In this document: one piece after another, positions 29,436-37,947 of the stretch
Layout of the letters: each line of letters starts with the position of its first letter
How positions within the stretch are numbered: the first letter of the stretch is position 1
NCBI GenBank assembly: GCA_018969355.1
Contig: JAGWYO010000002.1
Coordinates: forward strand, 1 to 64,000
Direction of reading: 5' to 3'
Length of the DNA: 64,000 nt
From: Actinomycetales bacterium
GTDB taxonomy: Bacteria > Actinomycetota > Actinomycetes > Nanopelagicales > Nanopelagicaceae
Position numbers and translations under genes: made by a program
Notes under the pieces: generated by a model
Told to the model about the DNA's origin: nothing
Database searches by the model: none
What the model saw: the letters and a program-made list of their open reading frames with translations, nothing else

Positions 29436-30014
29436 TTAGCGACGTCTGGCAGATGAAATAGTAGAAACGCCGTCAGGAATAGGTTCTAGACCTGCAACAT
29501 CACTTATTAAACGACACCACCCAGCAATATGTTTCAAGATTTCTATAGGTTCGCTAATTGCTGGTGTCCACGATGCGCGAATTTCAATTTCAGACTCATC
29601 ATGGCGTGGAGATAGTTTTCCAAAGGATGCGCTGGAAACACGTGTCACTGTTCCGCTAGGTGCAGCAAGGGCACAGTCTTGACCCTCAAGAGCCTCAAGA
29701 AACCAGCTCCAGCCAACTTCTGGCAGAAGTGGATCTTGTTGCATCACTGGGTCAACATCTGCACGTACAAAAGTCACACAACGAAATTCACCTTCCCAAG
29801 TCTCTTGCCCACCCGGTTCATGCAAGAGTACGAATCGGCCTGAAGCGATTTCATTTTCATCATCGCCCAATAGCCCATTACTCACATCGGCTGAAAATGC
29901 AAAAGCAAACGTGGCTAGTTTTTGTGGGGCCGGAACTTCTTCCAAAACAATTTCTGACCGGGGTGTAAAGGTGCGTAAGGAGTTAACTAAATCGTCAAAA
30001 CCTTTGGCATCCAC
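29436..30014 (-). CDS. DUF3000 domain protein
   Basis: An actinobacterial protein of 192 residues with no known function. Family segments include EIVLEEVPAPQKLA, GRFVLLHEPGGQETWEGEFRCVT split over the middle, and DPLLPEVGWSW. The start is a GTG. It is soluble by appearance, and consistently neighbours RNase D and dxs in actinobacteria. It forms a two-gene unit with RNase D. Confidence 0.85.
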   Translation of the reverse strand: MDAKGFDDLVNSLRTFTPRSEIVLEEVPAPQKLATFAFAFSADVSNGLLGDDENEIASGRFVLLHEPGGQETWEGEFRCVTFVRADVDPVMQQDPLLPEVGWSWFLEALEGQDCALAAPSGTVTRVSSASFGKLSPRHDESEIEIRASWTPAISEPIEILKHIAGWCRLISDVAGLEPIPDGVSTISSARRR

Positions 30015-30075
30015 TGCTTAAGAATAAGCAGTCAAAAGTAGTTTTCATGGGAGGCAGGGCGCTAGGCTCTCACAT

Positions 30076-30915
30076 ATGGCTTCGCTACTTGCACTTCTCT
30101 CAAGCATGTTGTGGGGGAGTTCTGATTTTGAAGGTGGGCGTTTAAGCAAAAAACATGCGCCGCTGGCAGTGCTGGGATTCTCTCAGGTTCTCGGATTAAT
30201 TTTTGGCATTGGGTTGATGCTTATTTCTGGCGAGTGGCGCGCAACTGCACTTGGTTCGAATGGATATTTGATTCCAGGAATAATTGCTGGCTTGCTTGGA
30301 TATTTTGGTTTGTTCTGTCTCTATGCAGGCTTATCAACTGGACGAATGGGTGTTGTCTCACCGATTAGTTCAATGGGCGCAGTTGTTCCTCTAACGTATG
30401 CATTGCTCAATGGCGACAGACTCTCAACGATTACTTCTATCGGGGTAGTGATGGCATTAGTGGGGGTTTTTTGTGCAAGTGGGCCAGAACTTTCCCAGGG
30501 ACTGCCTTTGAAGCCTTTACTTTTGGCGATAGGGGCTTCTTTTGGTTTTGGTACGGCATTAACGTCGATGTCAATTGGTACTCAATCAAGTGCGCTTATG
30601 ACAATGGTCTCAATGCGCGGTGCAACTTTCTGTGTCACGATTGCACTAGCACTCACTTTTCGCACTCTGGGAGGATTTTCTAAAAAAGAATACCCTTCAC
30701 TAATTTTTATTGGTGTAGCCGATTTCTTGGCTAATGTATTGCTTGGTGTTGCCTGCACTAAGGGATTAGTTTCAATCGCTATGGTGTTGGGCTCGCTTTT
30801 TCCAATTGCAACGGCGCTGCTAGCTTTTAAGGTGTTGCATGAGCGCTTACATAAAGTGCAGTACATAGGTATTGTTTTAGCAGTTACTGGGGTTGCCCTA
30901 ATTTCTGCCTTTTAG
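30076..30915 (+). CDS. EamA/DMT-family transporter
   Basis: A 279-residue membrane protein with about ten helices arranged as two EamA repeats; the second ends with LHERLHKVQYIGIVLAVTGVALI, a typical EamA signature. It is likely an exporter of a metabolite that cannot be inferred. It stands alone on the plus strand and its stop overlaps the opposite RibD-like gene by four bases. Confidence 0.85.
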   Translation: MASLLALLSSMLWGSSDFEGGRLSKKHAPLAVLGFSQVLGLIFGIGLMLISGEWRATALGSNGYLIPGIIAGLLGYFGLFCLYAGLSTGRMGVVSPISSMGAVVPLTYALLNGDRLSTITSIGVVMALVGVFCASGPELSQGLPLKPLLLAIGASFGFGTALTSMSIGTQSSALMTMVSMRGATFCVTIALALTFRTLGGFSKKEYPSLIFIGVADFLANVLLGVACTKGLVSIAMVLGSLFPIATALLAFKVLHERLHKVQYIGIVLAVTGVALISAF

Positions 30916-31403
30916 TTGTAAGCGACATAGAAATCAGTACCATCAATGTGAGTGTGCGTGTGGTGAGAAAATTTATCGAGCAAGTCTTGCCAATTAATGG
31001 GATCATCCCCACCTGTCACGGGAGTAACACTAAGTTCTAATCGATCAATCAAACCTTGCTCAATGAGCTCAAAAATAATGGAAGTTCCTGCTTCAACTAG
31101 AATTCTCTCCCCAAATTTCACTTTAGCTTTTGCAAGTGCTTGCGCTGCAGACATATTCCATAAATGAGATAAATCATTACCGGCGACTGGATTAATAGTT
31201 GATCGTGAGATGATCACCAAAGGTACCGGGCTTTGTTTATATGGCTCATGTCGAGCAGTATTTCCTCCGATTAAAATACAATCGACTTTGCGGCGACGAG
31301 CCAAAAAAGCTTTTCGATCTGCATCTGATGAAACTCCATTAGAACTATTATCTTTTGATGTAGACCCATCTCGCCCTACTACCAGCGATGCGACTGTGCT
31401 CAT
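30912..31403 (-). CDS. RibD C-terminal / dihydrofolate-reductase-fold protein
   Basis: A 163-residue reductase-fold protein. CILIGGNTARHEPY and RILVEAGTSIIFELIEQGLIDRLEL (the VEGGxxL-type core) are typical of the RibD_C domain that reduces the ribosyl group of pyrimidine intermediates in riboflavin synthesis. It lacks a deaminase domain and is shorter than most RibD_C proteins (often over 210 residues). No other riboflavin gene is nearby, so the substrate is uncertain. Confidence 0.78.
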   Translation of the reverse strand: MSTVASLVVGRDGSTSKDNSSNGVSSDADRKAFLARRRKVDCILIGGNTARHEPYKQSPVPLVIISRSTINPVAGNDLSHLWNMSAAQALAKAKVKFGERILVEAGTSIIFELIEQGLIDRLELSVTPVTGGDDPINWQDLLDKFSHHTHTHIDGTDFYVAYN

Positions 31404-31495
31404 TTGTCCTACTATCGCAGATTCCGAGAGAATTCCCAGGGGTAAATCACGCTCATAAGTTGAGATGTCGCATTAAACCTCGTTAGCCTTTCACC

Positions 31496-32500
31496 ATGTG
31501 CAGGCGCATACTTCCCCATGCCATCGCGGCTTTGGCCCTGGTAGTGGGCTTGAGTGCACCTGCTCATGCCGCCCCATCGTTGGCTGAGGTTCAGGCAAAG
31601 GTGCAACTGCTGGAAGAAGAGGCGACAACGGCAGCTGAAGGTGCTCAAGAAGCAAAAGTTAAGTTGATTGCCCTGACTCGAACACTCAATGGCATTAAAG
31701 CAAAAGCAGCCGTGCAAGGAGAAACACTTTCTGCTCTGCAAAAATCACTGGGCACCATTGCAATTGAGCAATACAAAGCCGGTGGACTAGGTCAATCATT
31801 GGAGCTACTTTTTTCCTCAGATCCCACTTTGTATTTATCCTCTGCTGGCGCACTCGATGCAATTAGTCGGCGCAAATCGGCACAACTTCGAAAGTATGAG
31901 GCAGCCCAGCAACGCTTAAGCGCAACAACAATGACAGTTAATGACAAATTGGCACTAGTGGTCGCTGCTGAAAAGAAATTCAAAGCTCAATCAGCTATGG
32001 CCCAAGAAAAGCTCGCTCAAGCCGAGGCCTTACTCTCCAAATTAACAAAAGCCGAGCGAGAGCGCTTAGCAAAATTGGCGGCGGAACAAGAAGATGCCGA
32101 TCAAGCCGACTCACAAGCTGCCGCCCGCGCGCTTTCTGGAATATCTGGACGTGCCGGTATTGCGATTAAATATGCACTTAAGCAAATCGGTGATCGTTAT
32201 GTATTTGGTGCTGCAGGTTTAGTAACCTGGGATTGTTCTGGTTTAACTATGCGTGCCTACCAAGCAGCAGGAGTTTCACTACCGCATTCATCTGCCGCCC
32301 AGTCAAGAATGGGTAAACAAGTATCGATTCATGCACTTAAGCCGGGAGATTTACTGTTTTTTGGACGTCCAGTCTCACACGTTGGTATCTATATCGGTGG
32401 GGGAAAGATGGTTCATGCACCGAGATCTGGTTCGAGAGTGAAAATCACGACCAGTGGATCTTTAGGAAGAAAACCATTAGTGGGAGCTCGCCGTTTCTAA
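31496..32500 (+). CDS. Secreted NlpC/P60 peptidoglycan endopeptidase with coiled-coil N-terminus
   Basis: A cell-wall hydrolase of 334 residues. Residues 1-26 are a signal peptide ending near AHA; about 27-215 is an Ala/Lys/Glu-rich coiled coil; and the NlpC/P60 domain fills about 216-334. Catalytic residues are Cys 247 (WDCSGL), His 295 (SHVGIY) and probably His 307 (MVHAP). It resembles RipA/Rv2190c-type proteins, and Rv2190c also sits by PimB' in mycobacteria. It is directly followed by pimB', whose likely ribosome-binding site lies inside the last codons of this gene. Confidence 0.93.
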   Translation: MCRRILPHAIAALALVVGLSAPAHAAPSLAEVQAKVQLLEEEATTAAEGAQEAKVKLIALTRTLNGIKAKAAVQGETLSALQKSLGTIAIEQYKAGGLGQSLELLFSSDPTLYLSSAGALDAISRRKSAQLRKYEAAQQRLSATTMTVNDKLALVVAAEKKFKAQSAMAQEKLAQAEALLSKLTKAERERLAKLAAEQEDADQADSQAAARALSGISGRAGIAIKYALKQIGDRYVFGAAGLVTWDCSGLTMRAYQAAGVSLPHSSAAQSRMGKQVSIHALKPGDLLFFGRPVSHVGIYIGGGKMVHAPRSGSRVKITTSGSLGRKPLVGARRF

Positions 32501-33632
32501 CACAACTCTCTTTGTAACCAATGATTTTGGTCCACGGACTGGAGGAATCGAGACCTTCATCATTGGTTTAATTGAACGGTTACCAAAATCGAGCGTTGTT
32601 GTTTACACGTCGGCTCAGGAAAATTCTAAGACATACGATAAATGTTGGCTCAGCGATTTCGGTGTTGAGGTTATAAGAGACAGATCAAAAATACTGCTCC
32701 CCACAAGGCGAGTTAACCGGGCAGTAGCCACAATAGTCAGAGAAAGAGGGATCACGTCAGTTGCCTTTGGTGCAGCAGCGCCGCTGGCGTGGATGTCACC
32801 GACCTTACGTAAGGCTGGAGCACGACGCATAGTTGCCCTTACCCATGGACATGAAGTGTGGTGGGCAAAGGTTTTTCCATTCAATGTAATTTTGCGACGC
32901 ATTGGATCAACTACTGATTGTCTGACTTATCTGGGTGAATACACGTACACAGCCATCTCACAAGCCCTGACAACAAAGAGCGCAGCTACTATGCAAAAAA
33001 TTGCACCCGGAATAGATATTGATCATTTCACTTCAGTTGATGCTTCATCTCTACGCCAATCGTTGGGATTAAATGAGAAGAAAGTCATTGTGAGCGTGGG
33101 ACGCCTTGTGCATCGCAAAGGCCAGGATTTTCTAATCAAATCCATGCCACAGATACTCACTGCCGTACCAGATGCTCATCTTCTACTTATAGGCCAAGGG
33201 CCTTATAGAGCGCACTTAGAAAAACTTGTGACTCAATATTCATTACAAGCAAACGTAACTTTTATTGGCCGAATTCAATACAATGATTTACCCGGCTACA
33301 TCTGCGTGGGCGATATCTTTGCGATGCCTTCTAGATCACGCTTTGCAGGTTTAGAAGTAGAGGGATTGGGAATTGTCTATTTAGAGGCCAGTGCATGCGG
33401 ACTCCCTGTAATTGCTGGGGCATCTGGTGGAGCACCTGATGCAGTCATAGAAGGCGTAACAGGATTTATTGTTGATGGCACTAGCACGCAACAGATTGCA
33501 CAAAGAGCAATTCAACTTTTAGGTGATGAAAAACTGCGCCGGGATATGGGTAGCGCAGGCCGAGTATGGATTGAAAAGGAGTGGCGCTGGCAAATTTGGG
33601 CTAGCAAATTCTCACAATTACTTGCCAGATAA
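32493..33632 (+). CDS. pimB: GT4 mannosyltransferase PimB'-like (phosphatidylinositol mannoside synthesis)
   Basis: A GT-B glycosyltransferase that by similarity adds the second mannose to PIM1. The C-terminal half has VSVGRLVHRKGQDFLIK and the donor-binding EVEGLGIVYLEASACGLP, closely like corynebacterial PimB'. The N-terminal TLFVTNDFGPRTGGIE loop is in frame well before the first ATG (32793), which would remove about 100 residues. No ATG, GTG or TTG occurs in frame upstream of that loop. A GTT at 32493 lies six bases after GGGAG (32482-32486) and would give the family-like start (M)SNTTLFVTND. The start is therefore either a non-standard GUU or a GTG changed to GTT by mutation or sequence error. 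NlpC/P60 upstream and FadD15 nearby fit the actinobacterial PimB' locus. Confidence 0.82.
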   Translation, partial: VSNTTLFVTNDFGPRTGGIETFIIGLIERLPKSSVVVYTSAQENSKTYDKCWLSDFGVEVIRDRSKILLPTRRVNRAVATIVRERGITSVAFGAAAPLAWMSPTLRKAGARRIVALTHGHEVWWAKVFPFNVILRRIGSTTDCLTYLGEYTYTAISQALTTKSAATMQKIAPGIDIDHFTSVDASSLRQSLGLNEKKVIVSVGRLVHRKGQDFLIKSMPQILTAVPDAHLLLIGQGPYRAHLEKLVTQYSLQANVTFIGRIQYNDLPGYICVGDIFAMPSRSRFAGLEVEGLGIVYLEASACGLPVIAGASGGAPDAVIEGVTGFIVDGTSTQQIAQRAIQLLGDEKLRRDMGSAGRVWIEKEWRWQIWASKFSQLLAR

Positions 33633-34226
33633 TCCTTGCTCACGCATGGCATGAATCGCTGCAGTTCTATTAGTAACTTCTAACTTTCTATAAATGGAAG
33701 CCAGATGAGTTTTAACCGTCGCTGGACTGATGAATAAGCTCTTGGAAATTTGTGCAGTTGTATGACCCTGTTCTAACTGAACTAGAAGATCAAATTCTCG
33801 CGCCGTTAAGGAGTTATGAGTTTGCCTAAAGACTCTATCTAATCCTTGGGCACTAAAACTCAATGGTGCGATAAGACTATGTTTAATCGCTGCAACTAAA
33901 GCTGGGATAGGTTCAGATTTTGAAACAAATGCACTTGCACCGGCTTTCATTGCAGCTCGTATATAATTATCGTGATCGTTGAGAGTTAAGACCACAATGG
34001 CAATCTCTTGCGAAATCTCCCTCATCCAACTCACTAGTTCAAATCCACTGCCATCTGGCAAATTGATATCTACGGTTACAACATCAGGTTGCCAAGCCGA
34101 TATTGCAGAACGGGCTTGGGCGATGCTGGCTGCTTCTGAGATCTTATGAAATCCTTCATGTGCAAGTGCGCGTTTGAGCCCTTCGCGCACAAGTGCGTGA
34201 TCATCGATAATAAGTAAAGTGCTCAT
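33618..34226 (-). CDS. NarL/LuxR-family response regulator
   Basis: A two-component response regulator of 202 residues. The receiver domain has the acidic pair in IIDDH, the phospho-acceptor Asp about residue 53 (VDINLPDGSG) and the conserved Lys in FVSKSEP. The C-terminal LuxR-type HTH (about 137-195) includes TTAQISKSLFISPATVKTHL. Its start overlaps the kinase stop by four bases (ATGA), so it is the partner of that kinase. Its 3' end overlaps pimB by 15 bases. The target genes are unknown. Confidence 0.93.
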   Translation of the reverse strand: MSTLLIIDDHALVREGLKRALAHEGFHKISEAASIAQARSAISAWQPDVVTVDINLPDGSGFELVSWMREISQEIAIVVLTLNDHDNYIRAAMKAGASAFVSKSEPIPALVAAIKHSLIAPLSFSAQGLDRVFRQTHNSLTAREFDLLVQLEQGHTTAQISKSLFISPATVKTHLASIYRKLEVTNRTAAIHAMREQGLSGK

Positions 34227-34756
34227 GGTGTGAGCAAGTCCAATGATATTGCCACATGAGTTCCGGAGAAATCTGATTGGAGGTGCATGTGACCACCTAG
34301 AGCAGAGATTCGTTCAGAGATTCCTTGCAGACCATAGTGATTACTTTTTTCTTCAGCTCCGCCGATCCCATTGTCTGAAAATGTCACATCTAGATGAGTT
34401 GCCAGAGAGTGCTCGGTTATATTGTTGATAATTTCTTTGAAAACCTTACTCAACTCTTGGGCTAACTCAGGTGTAGAAAGAGTCAATACATCTGCATTAT
34501 GAGGTGCACGAAGTTCAAAAATTTCACTGCGAACTTTATCTATCAACGTATTGATATCAAGGCGCATCGATCGCAATGCCGCACGTTTTGCTTCATCCTG
34601 CTCGTGGAATAGGAGAGAATCTAACCCATAGCCTAACCCCACGAGATCTTGGGCTATGCCATCGTGGAGCTCTTGTGCGAGTTTTACTCGCTGTGTACGG
34701 CTCACATAATTACTTTGTGAAAAGCTGCTCAATCTCCTTTGCGAATTCCTTCGCAA
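34223..34756 (-). CDS. Minimal cytoplasmic histidine kinase (HisKA_3 type), shortened ATPase domain
   Basis: A small sensor-kinase core of at most 177 residues. The phospho-accepting helix is AQELHDGIAQDL (His about 31); the N box is FKEIINNITEH and the G box DNGIGG, with YGLQGISERISALGG near the end. There is no input domain or membrane segment. The strand that usually separates the N-box region from the G box (about 10 residues) is absent. The start is uncertain: TTG 34756 overlaps the fadD-type gene by 47 bases, while GTG 34705 lies just past that gene's stop. It is translationally linked to the response regulator. Confidence 0.8.
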   Translation of the reverse strand: MRRNSQRRLSSFSQSNYVSRTQRVKLAQELHDGIAQDLVGLGYGLDSLLFHEQDEAKRAALRSMRLDINTLIDKVRSEIFELRAPHNADVLTLSTPELAQELSKVFKEIINNITEHSLATHLDVTFSDNGIGGAEEKSNHYGLQGISERISALGGHMHLQSDFSGTHVAISLDLLTP

Positions 34757-36500
34757 CCACGTGGCGTTTGACTGAGAGTTTTTGAGTTAAATGACCACCA
34801 GCAATTGTGAAATCTGTTGTCAAAATAGTGAATTTTCGGATTGACTCCGCTTTACTCACTGCCTTGTTGGCATCATCGACAGCTGTTTGAACAACAGCTA
34901 TCAAATCGGGATCATTAGCAAGATCTGCCATAGAAGCGCCATCTTTCTTATGGTTGATGACCCAACCCTTGAGAGCATCTTGATCGATAGTCACGAGTGC
35001 TGCGATGAAAGGTTGGTTATCGCCAACAACCATGCACTGACTCACTAATGGGTGAGCACGTAATCGATCTTCTAATACTGCTGGAGCGACGTTCTTTCCG
35101 CCAGCAGTGACAATCAGCTCCTTTTTACGCCCCACGATATAGAGGAAGCCCTCATCATCGAGCTTTCCTAGATCACCTGATTTGAACCAACCTTCAGAGT
35201 CGAATGCTTCGACGTTAGCTGCATCATTTTGCCAGTATCCGCGCATAACGATTGCACCGCGTATTAAAACTTCACCATCTTCTGCAATCTTTATTGAAGT
35301 TCCTGGGATTGGGCGGCCAACAGAGCCTACGCGATGTGCCCCAGTTAAGTTCAATGTCGCACCAGCTGTTGTTTCAGTTAATCCATATCCTTCCAAGATT
35401 GTTACGCCAGCACCGCGATAGAAATGACCCAAACGAACGCCAAGTGGTGCCCCACCAGAGATTGCCGCTTCAACGCGTCCACCCATACCCGCACGAATTT
35501 TTGAATAGACCAGTTTGTCAAAGAGGCCATGCTTGAGAGTCAGGAGTGGGGAGATGCCCTTCTTATCCATAGCTTCTGAATAAGCAATTGCAGTTTCAGC
35601 AGCTTTTCTAAAGATTTTTCCTTTACCGGCAGCCTCTGCGCGAGCTTCGGCACCATTGTAAATCTTTTCAAAAATACGAGGAACAGCTAAAACAAATGTT
35701 GGCTTAAATGATGCTAAATCAATTGGAAGTCGCCCAACTGGATCACTGCAATGTGCAAGATGCAATCCGGCATTAATAGCCCCAATTTGAACCATACGTC
35801 CAAATACGTGAGCAACAGGTAAGAATAGAAGAGTTGATCCACCTGGCTTGAGGAATAGATCACTTGCCCCTTGAACAACATTTCCGCACTCAGCTAAGAA
35901 ATTTCCATGCGTGAGTGAAACTCCCTTAGGTTTACCTGTTGTTCCTGATGTATAGATAAGAGTTGCCAATGAATCTGGACCAAGTGCTGCGCGTCTGCGT
36001 TCAATTTCATCATCTGAAACTTGAGCACCTGCGTTACGAAGTACCGTTAATACATCTTCTGTCATCACCCAGACATGTTTGGTGTGTGAAGGCTGGACAG
36101 TTTGAACTAATTCACGCAAGGCTGGAGTCTCAACAATAATCCCAACGGTCGCAGAGTCGTTAAGAATCCAATCAATCTGTTCTGCAGAGGATGTGTCATA
36201 GATTGGAACTACAACCGCTCCGGCATACCAAATTGCGAAATCAAGAATCGTCCACTCATATCGGGTACGGGCCATGATTGCGACTCGATCACCGATTTGA
36301 ATACCTGCAGCAATCAATCCTTTGGCAGTTGCTCGCACTTCCTCATCAACTTCACGGGCAGTAACGCTTTGCCATCCTTCGCCGAGCGGGCGAGACATGG
36401 TGATGCGCTCTGGCTCAAACCACGCGCGCTCGGCGATTAGATTTGTGAGATTTCCGGCAGTGGCCGAAGGGACAAGGGCGGGAGTTGTGACTTCATTCAT
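34710..36500 (-). CDS. Long-chain fatty-acid-CoA ligase (FadD15-like)
   Basis: An adenylate-forming ligase of 596 residues that activates long-chain fatty acids. ATP/AMP motifs are YTSGTTGKPKGVSLTHGN (about 190), GYGLTETTAG and WFKSGDLGKLDDEGF with GRKKELIVTAGGKNV. It is of the AMP-binding enzyme class with the longer C-terminal domain typical of FadD15. FadD15 flanks pimB' in mycobacteria as well; the two-component genes are placed between them here and their 5' end overlaps this gene's 3' end. Confidence 0.94.
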   Translation of the reverse strand: MNEVTTPALVPSATAGNLTNLIAERAWFEPERITMSRPLGEGWQSVTAREVDEEVRATAKGLIAAGIQIGDRVAIMARTRYEWTILDFAIWYAGAVVVPIYDTSSAEQIDWILNDSATVGIIVETPALRELVQTVQPSHTKHVWVMTEDVLTVLRNAGAQVSDDEIERRRAALGPDSLATLIYTSGTTGKPKGVSLTHGNFLAECGNVVQGASDLFLKPGGSTLLFLPVAHVFGRMVQIGAINAGLHLAHCSDPVGRLPIDLASFKPTFVLAVPRIFEKIYNGAEARAEAAGKGKIFRKAAETAIAYSEAMDKKGISPLLTLKHGLFDKLVYSKIRAGMGGRVEAAISGGAPLGVRLGHFYRGAGVTILEGYGLTETTAGATLNLTGAHRVGSVGRPIPGTSIKIAEDGEVLIRGAIVMRGYWQNDAANVEAFDSEGWFKSGDLGKLDDEGFLYIVGRKKELIVTAGGKNVAPAVLEDRLRAHPLVSQCMVVGDNQPFIAALVTIDQDALKGWVINHKKDGASMADLANDPDLIAVVQTAVDDANKAVSKAESIRKFTILTTDFTIAGGHLTQKLSVKRHVVAKEFAKEIEQLFTK

Positions 36501-36554
36501 GGGGCTAACGCTAGCGTGGGAAATATGAAATACGGAAGAGGGTAACCTTGCCCC

Positions 36555-36992
36555 ATGAGCGATTTGAGCAGTTCAACAATTTCAATTGATGCCCCATTAT
36601 CGGCTGTCCAAGCCGTCCTTTTTGCCCTTGACCAATACCCAACCTGGTCGAGTGCGATTAAGTCCAGCGAAGTCGTTGACAATGATGACCAGGGCCGTGC
36701 CACCAAGGTAAAGATGACTATTGATGCGGGAATGATGAAAGATCGCGTCATTTTAGATTATGACTGGAGCCAAGCGCCGGGGCAACTTTCATTTTCACTC
36801 GATGATGCAGATCTTCTTACCGGAATGGATGGTTCTTATTCCATTAAAGCAATCGATGAAGATACGACCCAAGTTACTTATGAGTTAGGTGTTTCACTCT
36901 CAATGCCTATTCCAGCGATGATGCGTCAAAAGGCAGAGAAGGCCACTATTGATCAAGCACTAGCACAACTCAAAGCTTCATTAGAAGCTTAA
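36555..36992 (+). CDS. SRPBCC-family (polyketide cyclase/START-like) protein
   Basis: A 145-residue single SRPBCC domain protein. The family pattern of an N-terminal strand (STISIDAPLSAVQAVLFALDQYPTW), a central sheet and a long C-terminal helix (MMRQKAEKATIDQALAQLKASLE) is visible. It would bind a hydrophobic ligand of unknown nature. It is divergent from fadD, and the ROK kinase starts 10 bases downstream. A homologous gene lies at the same place in mycobacteria. Confidence 0.85.
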   Translation: MSDLSSSTISIDAPLSAVQAVLFALDQYPTWSSAIKSSEVVDNDDQGRATKVKMTIDAGMMKDRVILDYDWSQAPGQLSFSLDDADLLTGMDGSYSIKAIDEDTTQVTYELGVSLSMPIPAMMRQKAEKATIDQALAQLKASLEA

Positions 36993-37002
36993 TAACACAT
37001 TA

Positions 37003-37947
37003 ATGTCACTAACTATTGGTATCGATGTTGGCGGTACTAAAGTTCTGGGCGGGGTTGTTGATGAAGCTGGAAAAGTTCTCACTACTGCAAGAAAAGATAC
37101 GCCTCGGCAAGGTGGAAGTGCGCTCACTCAGACGATTGCCGATGTCGCAAAAGAATTACTAGAACAACATTCAGTTTCTTCGGTTGGAGTTTCTGCTGCA
37201 GGTTTTGTTTCCTCTGACAGAAAGACGATGCTTGCAACTCCTAACATCGCAGATTGGAATGGTGTTGACTTAGATAATCAATTAACCAGACTCATAGGCC
37301 TTCCTGTTGTTATAGAAAATGATGCAAATGCAGCAGCATGGGGTGAAGCAAAGTTTGGTGCCGGTAAAGATCAAGATCACATGATGATGCTCACAGTTGG
37401 AACTGGAATTGGTGGAGGTATTGTTGTCAACGGTGCGCTCTATCGCGGCGCTTATGGAGTTGCAGCAGAGTTTGGACACATGCGCGTAGTCCCTGAGGGA
37501 CATATCTGCGGATGTGGTGCACGAGGGTGTTTTGAACAATATGCATCTGGAAATGCCTTACTTCGACATGCTCGAGAAGCAATTAACGCCAGCCCTGACG
37601 TTGCACGTAACTTGCTCTCACGCGCAGATGGCACAGTTGCCGGACTCACAGGTCAAGCAATTACTGATGCTGCGCGAGATGGCGATCCTGTGGCTTTGGC
37701 AGCCTTCAACACAACCGGTCAGTGGCTAGGCGCTGGCATTGCATCGCTTGCAGTTCTTCTAGATCCTGCCTGTGTTGTTATTGGTGGGGGAGTAATTGAT
37801 GCAGGTGAGATTCTTTTAAAGCCTACGCGTGAGTCACTGGAGCGCAATATGCCTTTTGCTGGCAAGCACCCATATCCACAGATTATTGCGGCTCAGTTGG
37901 GCAATGAAGCTGGACTTGTTGGAGTTGCAGATTTAGCTAGACATTAA
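37003..37947 (+). CDS. ROK-family glucokinase
   Basis: A sugar kinase of 314 residues. The phosphate-binding motif IGIDVGGTKVLGG is at the N-terminus, and the zinc motif CGCGARGCFEQYASG with the upstream His is near 170-185. TVGTGIGGGIVVNG is the second ATP-binding loop. It probably phosphorylates glucose, but ROK specificity cannot be fixed from sequence alone. Its stop overlaps the opposite Gfo/Idh gene by four bases. Confidence 0.9.
   Translation: MSLTIGIDVGGTKVLGGVVDEAGKVLTTARKDTPRQGGSALTQTIADVAKELLEQHSVSSVGVSAAGFVSSDRKTMLATPNIADWNGVDLDNQLTRLIGLPVVIENDANAAAWGEAKFGAGKDQDHMMMLTVGTGIGGGIVVNGALYRGAYGVAAEFGHMRVVPEGHICGCGARGCFEQYASGNALLRHAREAINASPDVARNLLSRADGTVAGLTGQAITDAARDGDPVALAAFNTTGQWLGAGIASLAVLLDPACVVIGGGVIDAGEILLKPTRESLERNMPFAGKHPYPQIIAAQLGNEAGLVGVADLARH

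Noticed and set aside
32490-32510. Programmed +1 frameshift fusing the NlpC/P60 protein to PimB'
   Set aside because: The slip would need Phe-tRNA to re-pair from UUC to UCU before UAA, which is a poor match, and a secreted hydrolase fused to a cytoplasmic transferase makes little sense. A separate start with its own GGGAG is simpler.
32793-33632. ATG at 32793 as the start of the glycosyltransferase
   Set aside because: It would remove about 100 residues, including the TNDFGPRTGG loop, although the frame upstream is open and reads like the family.
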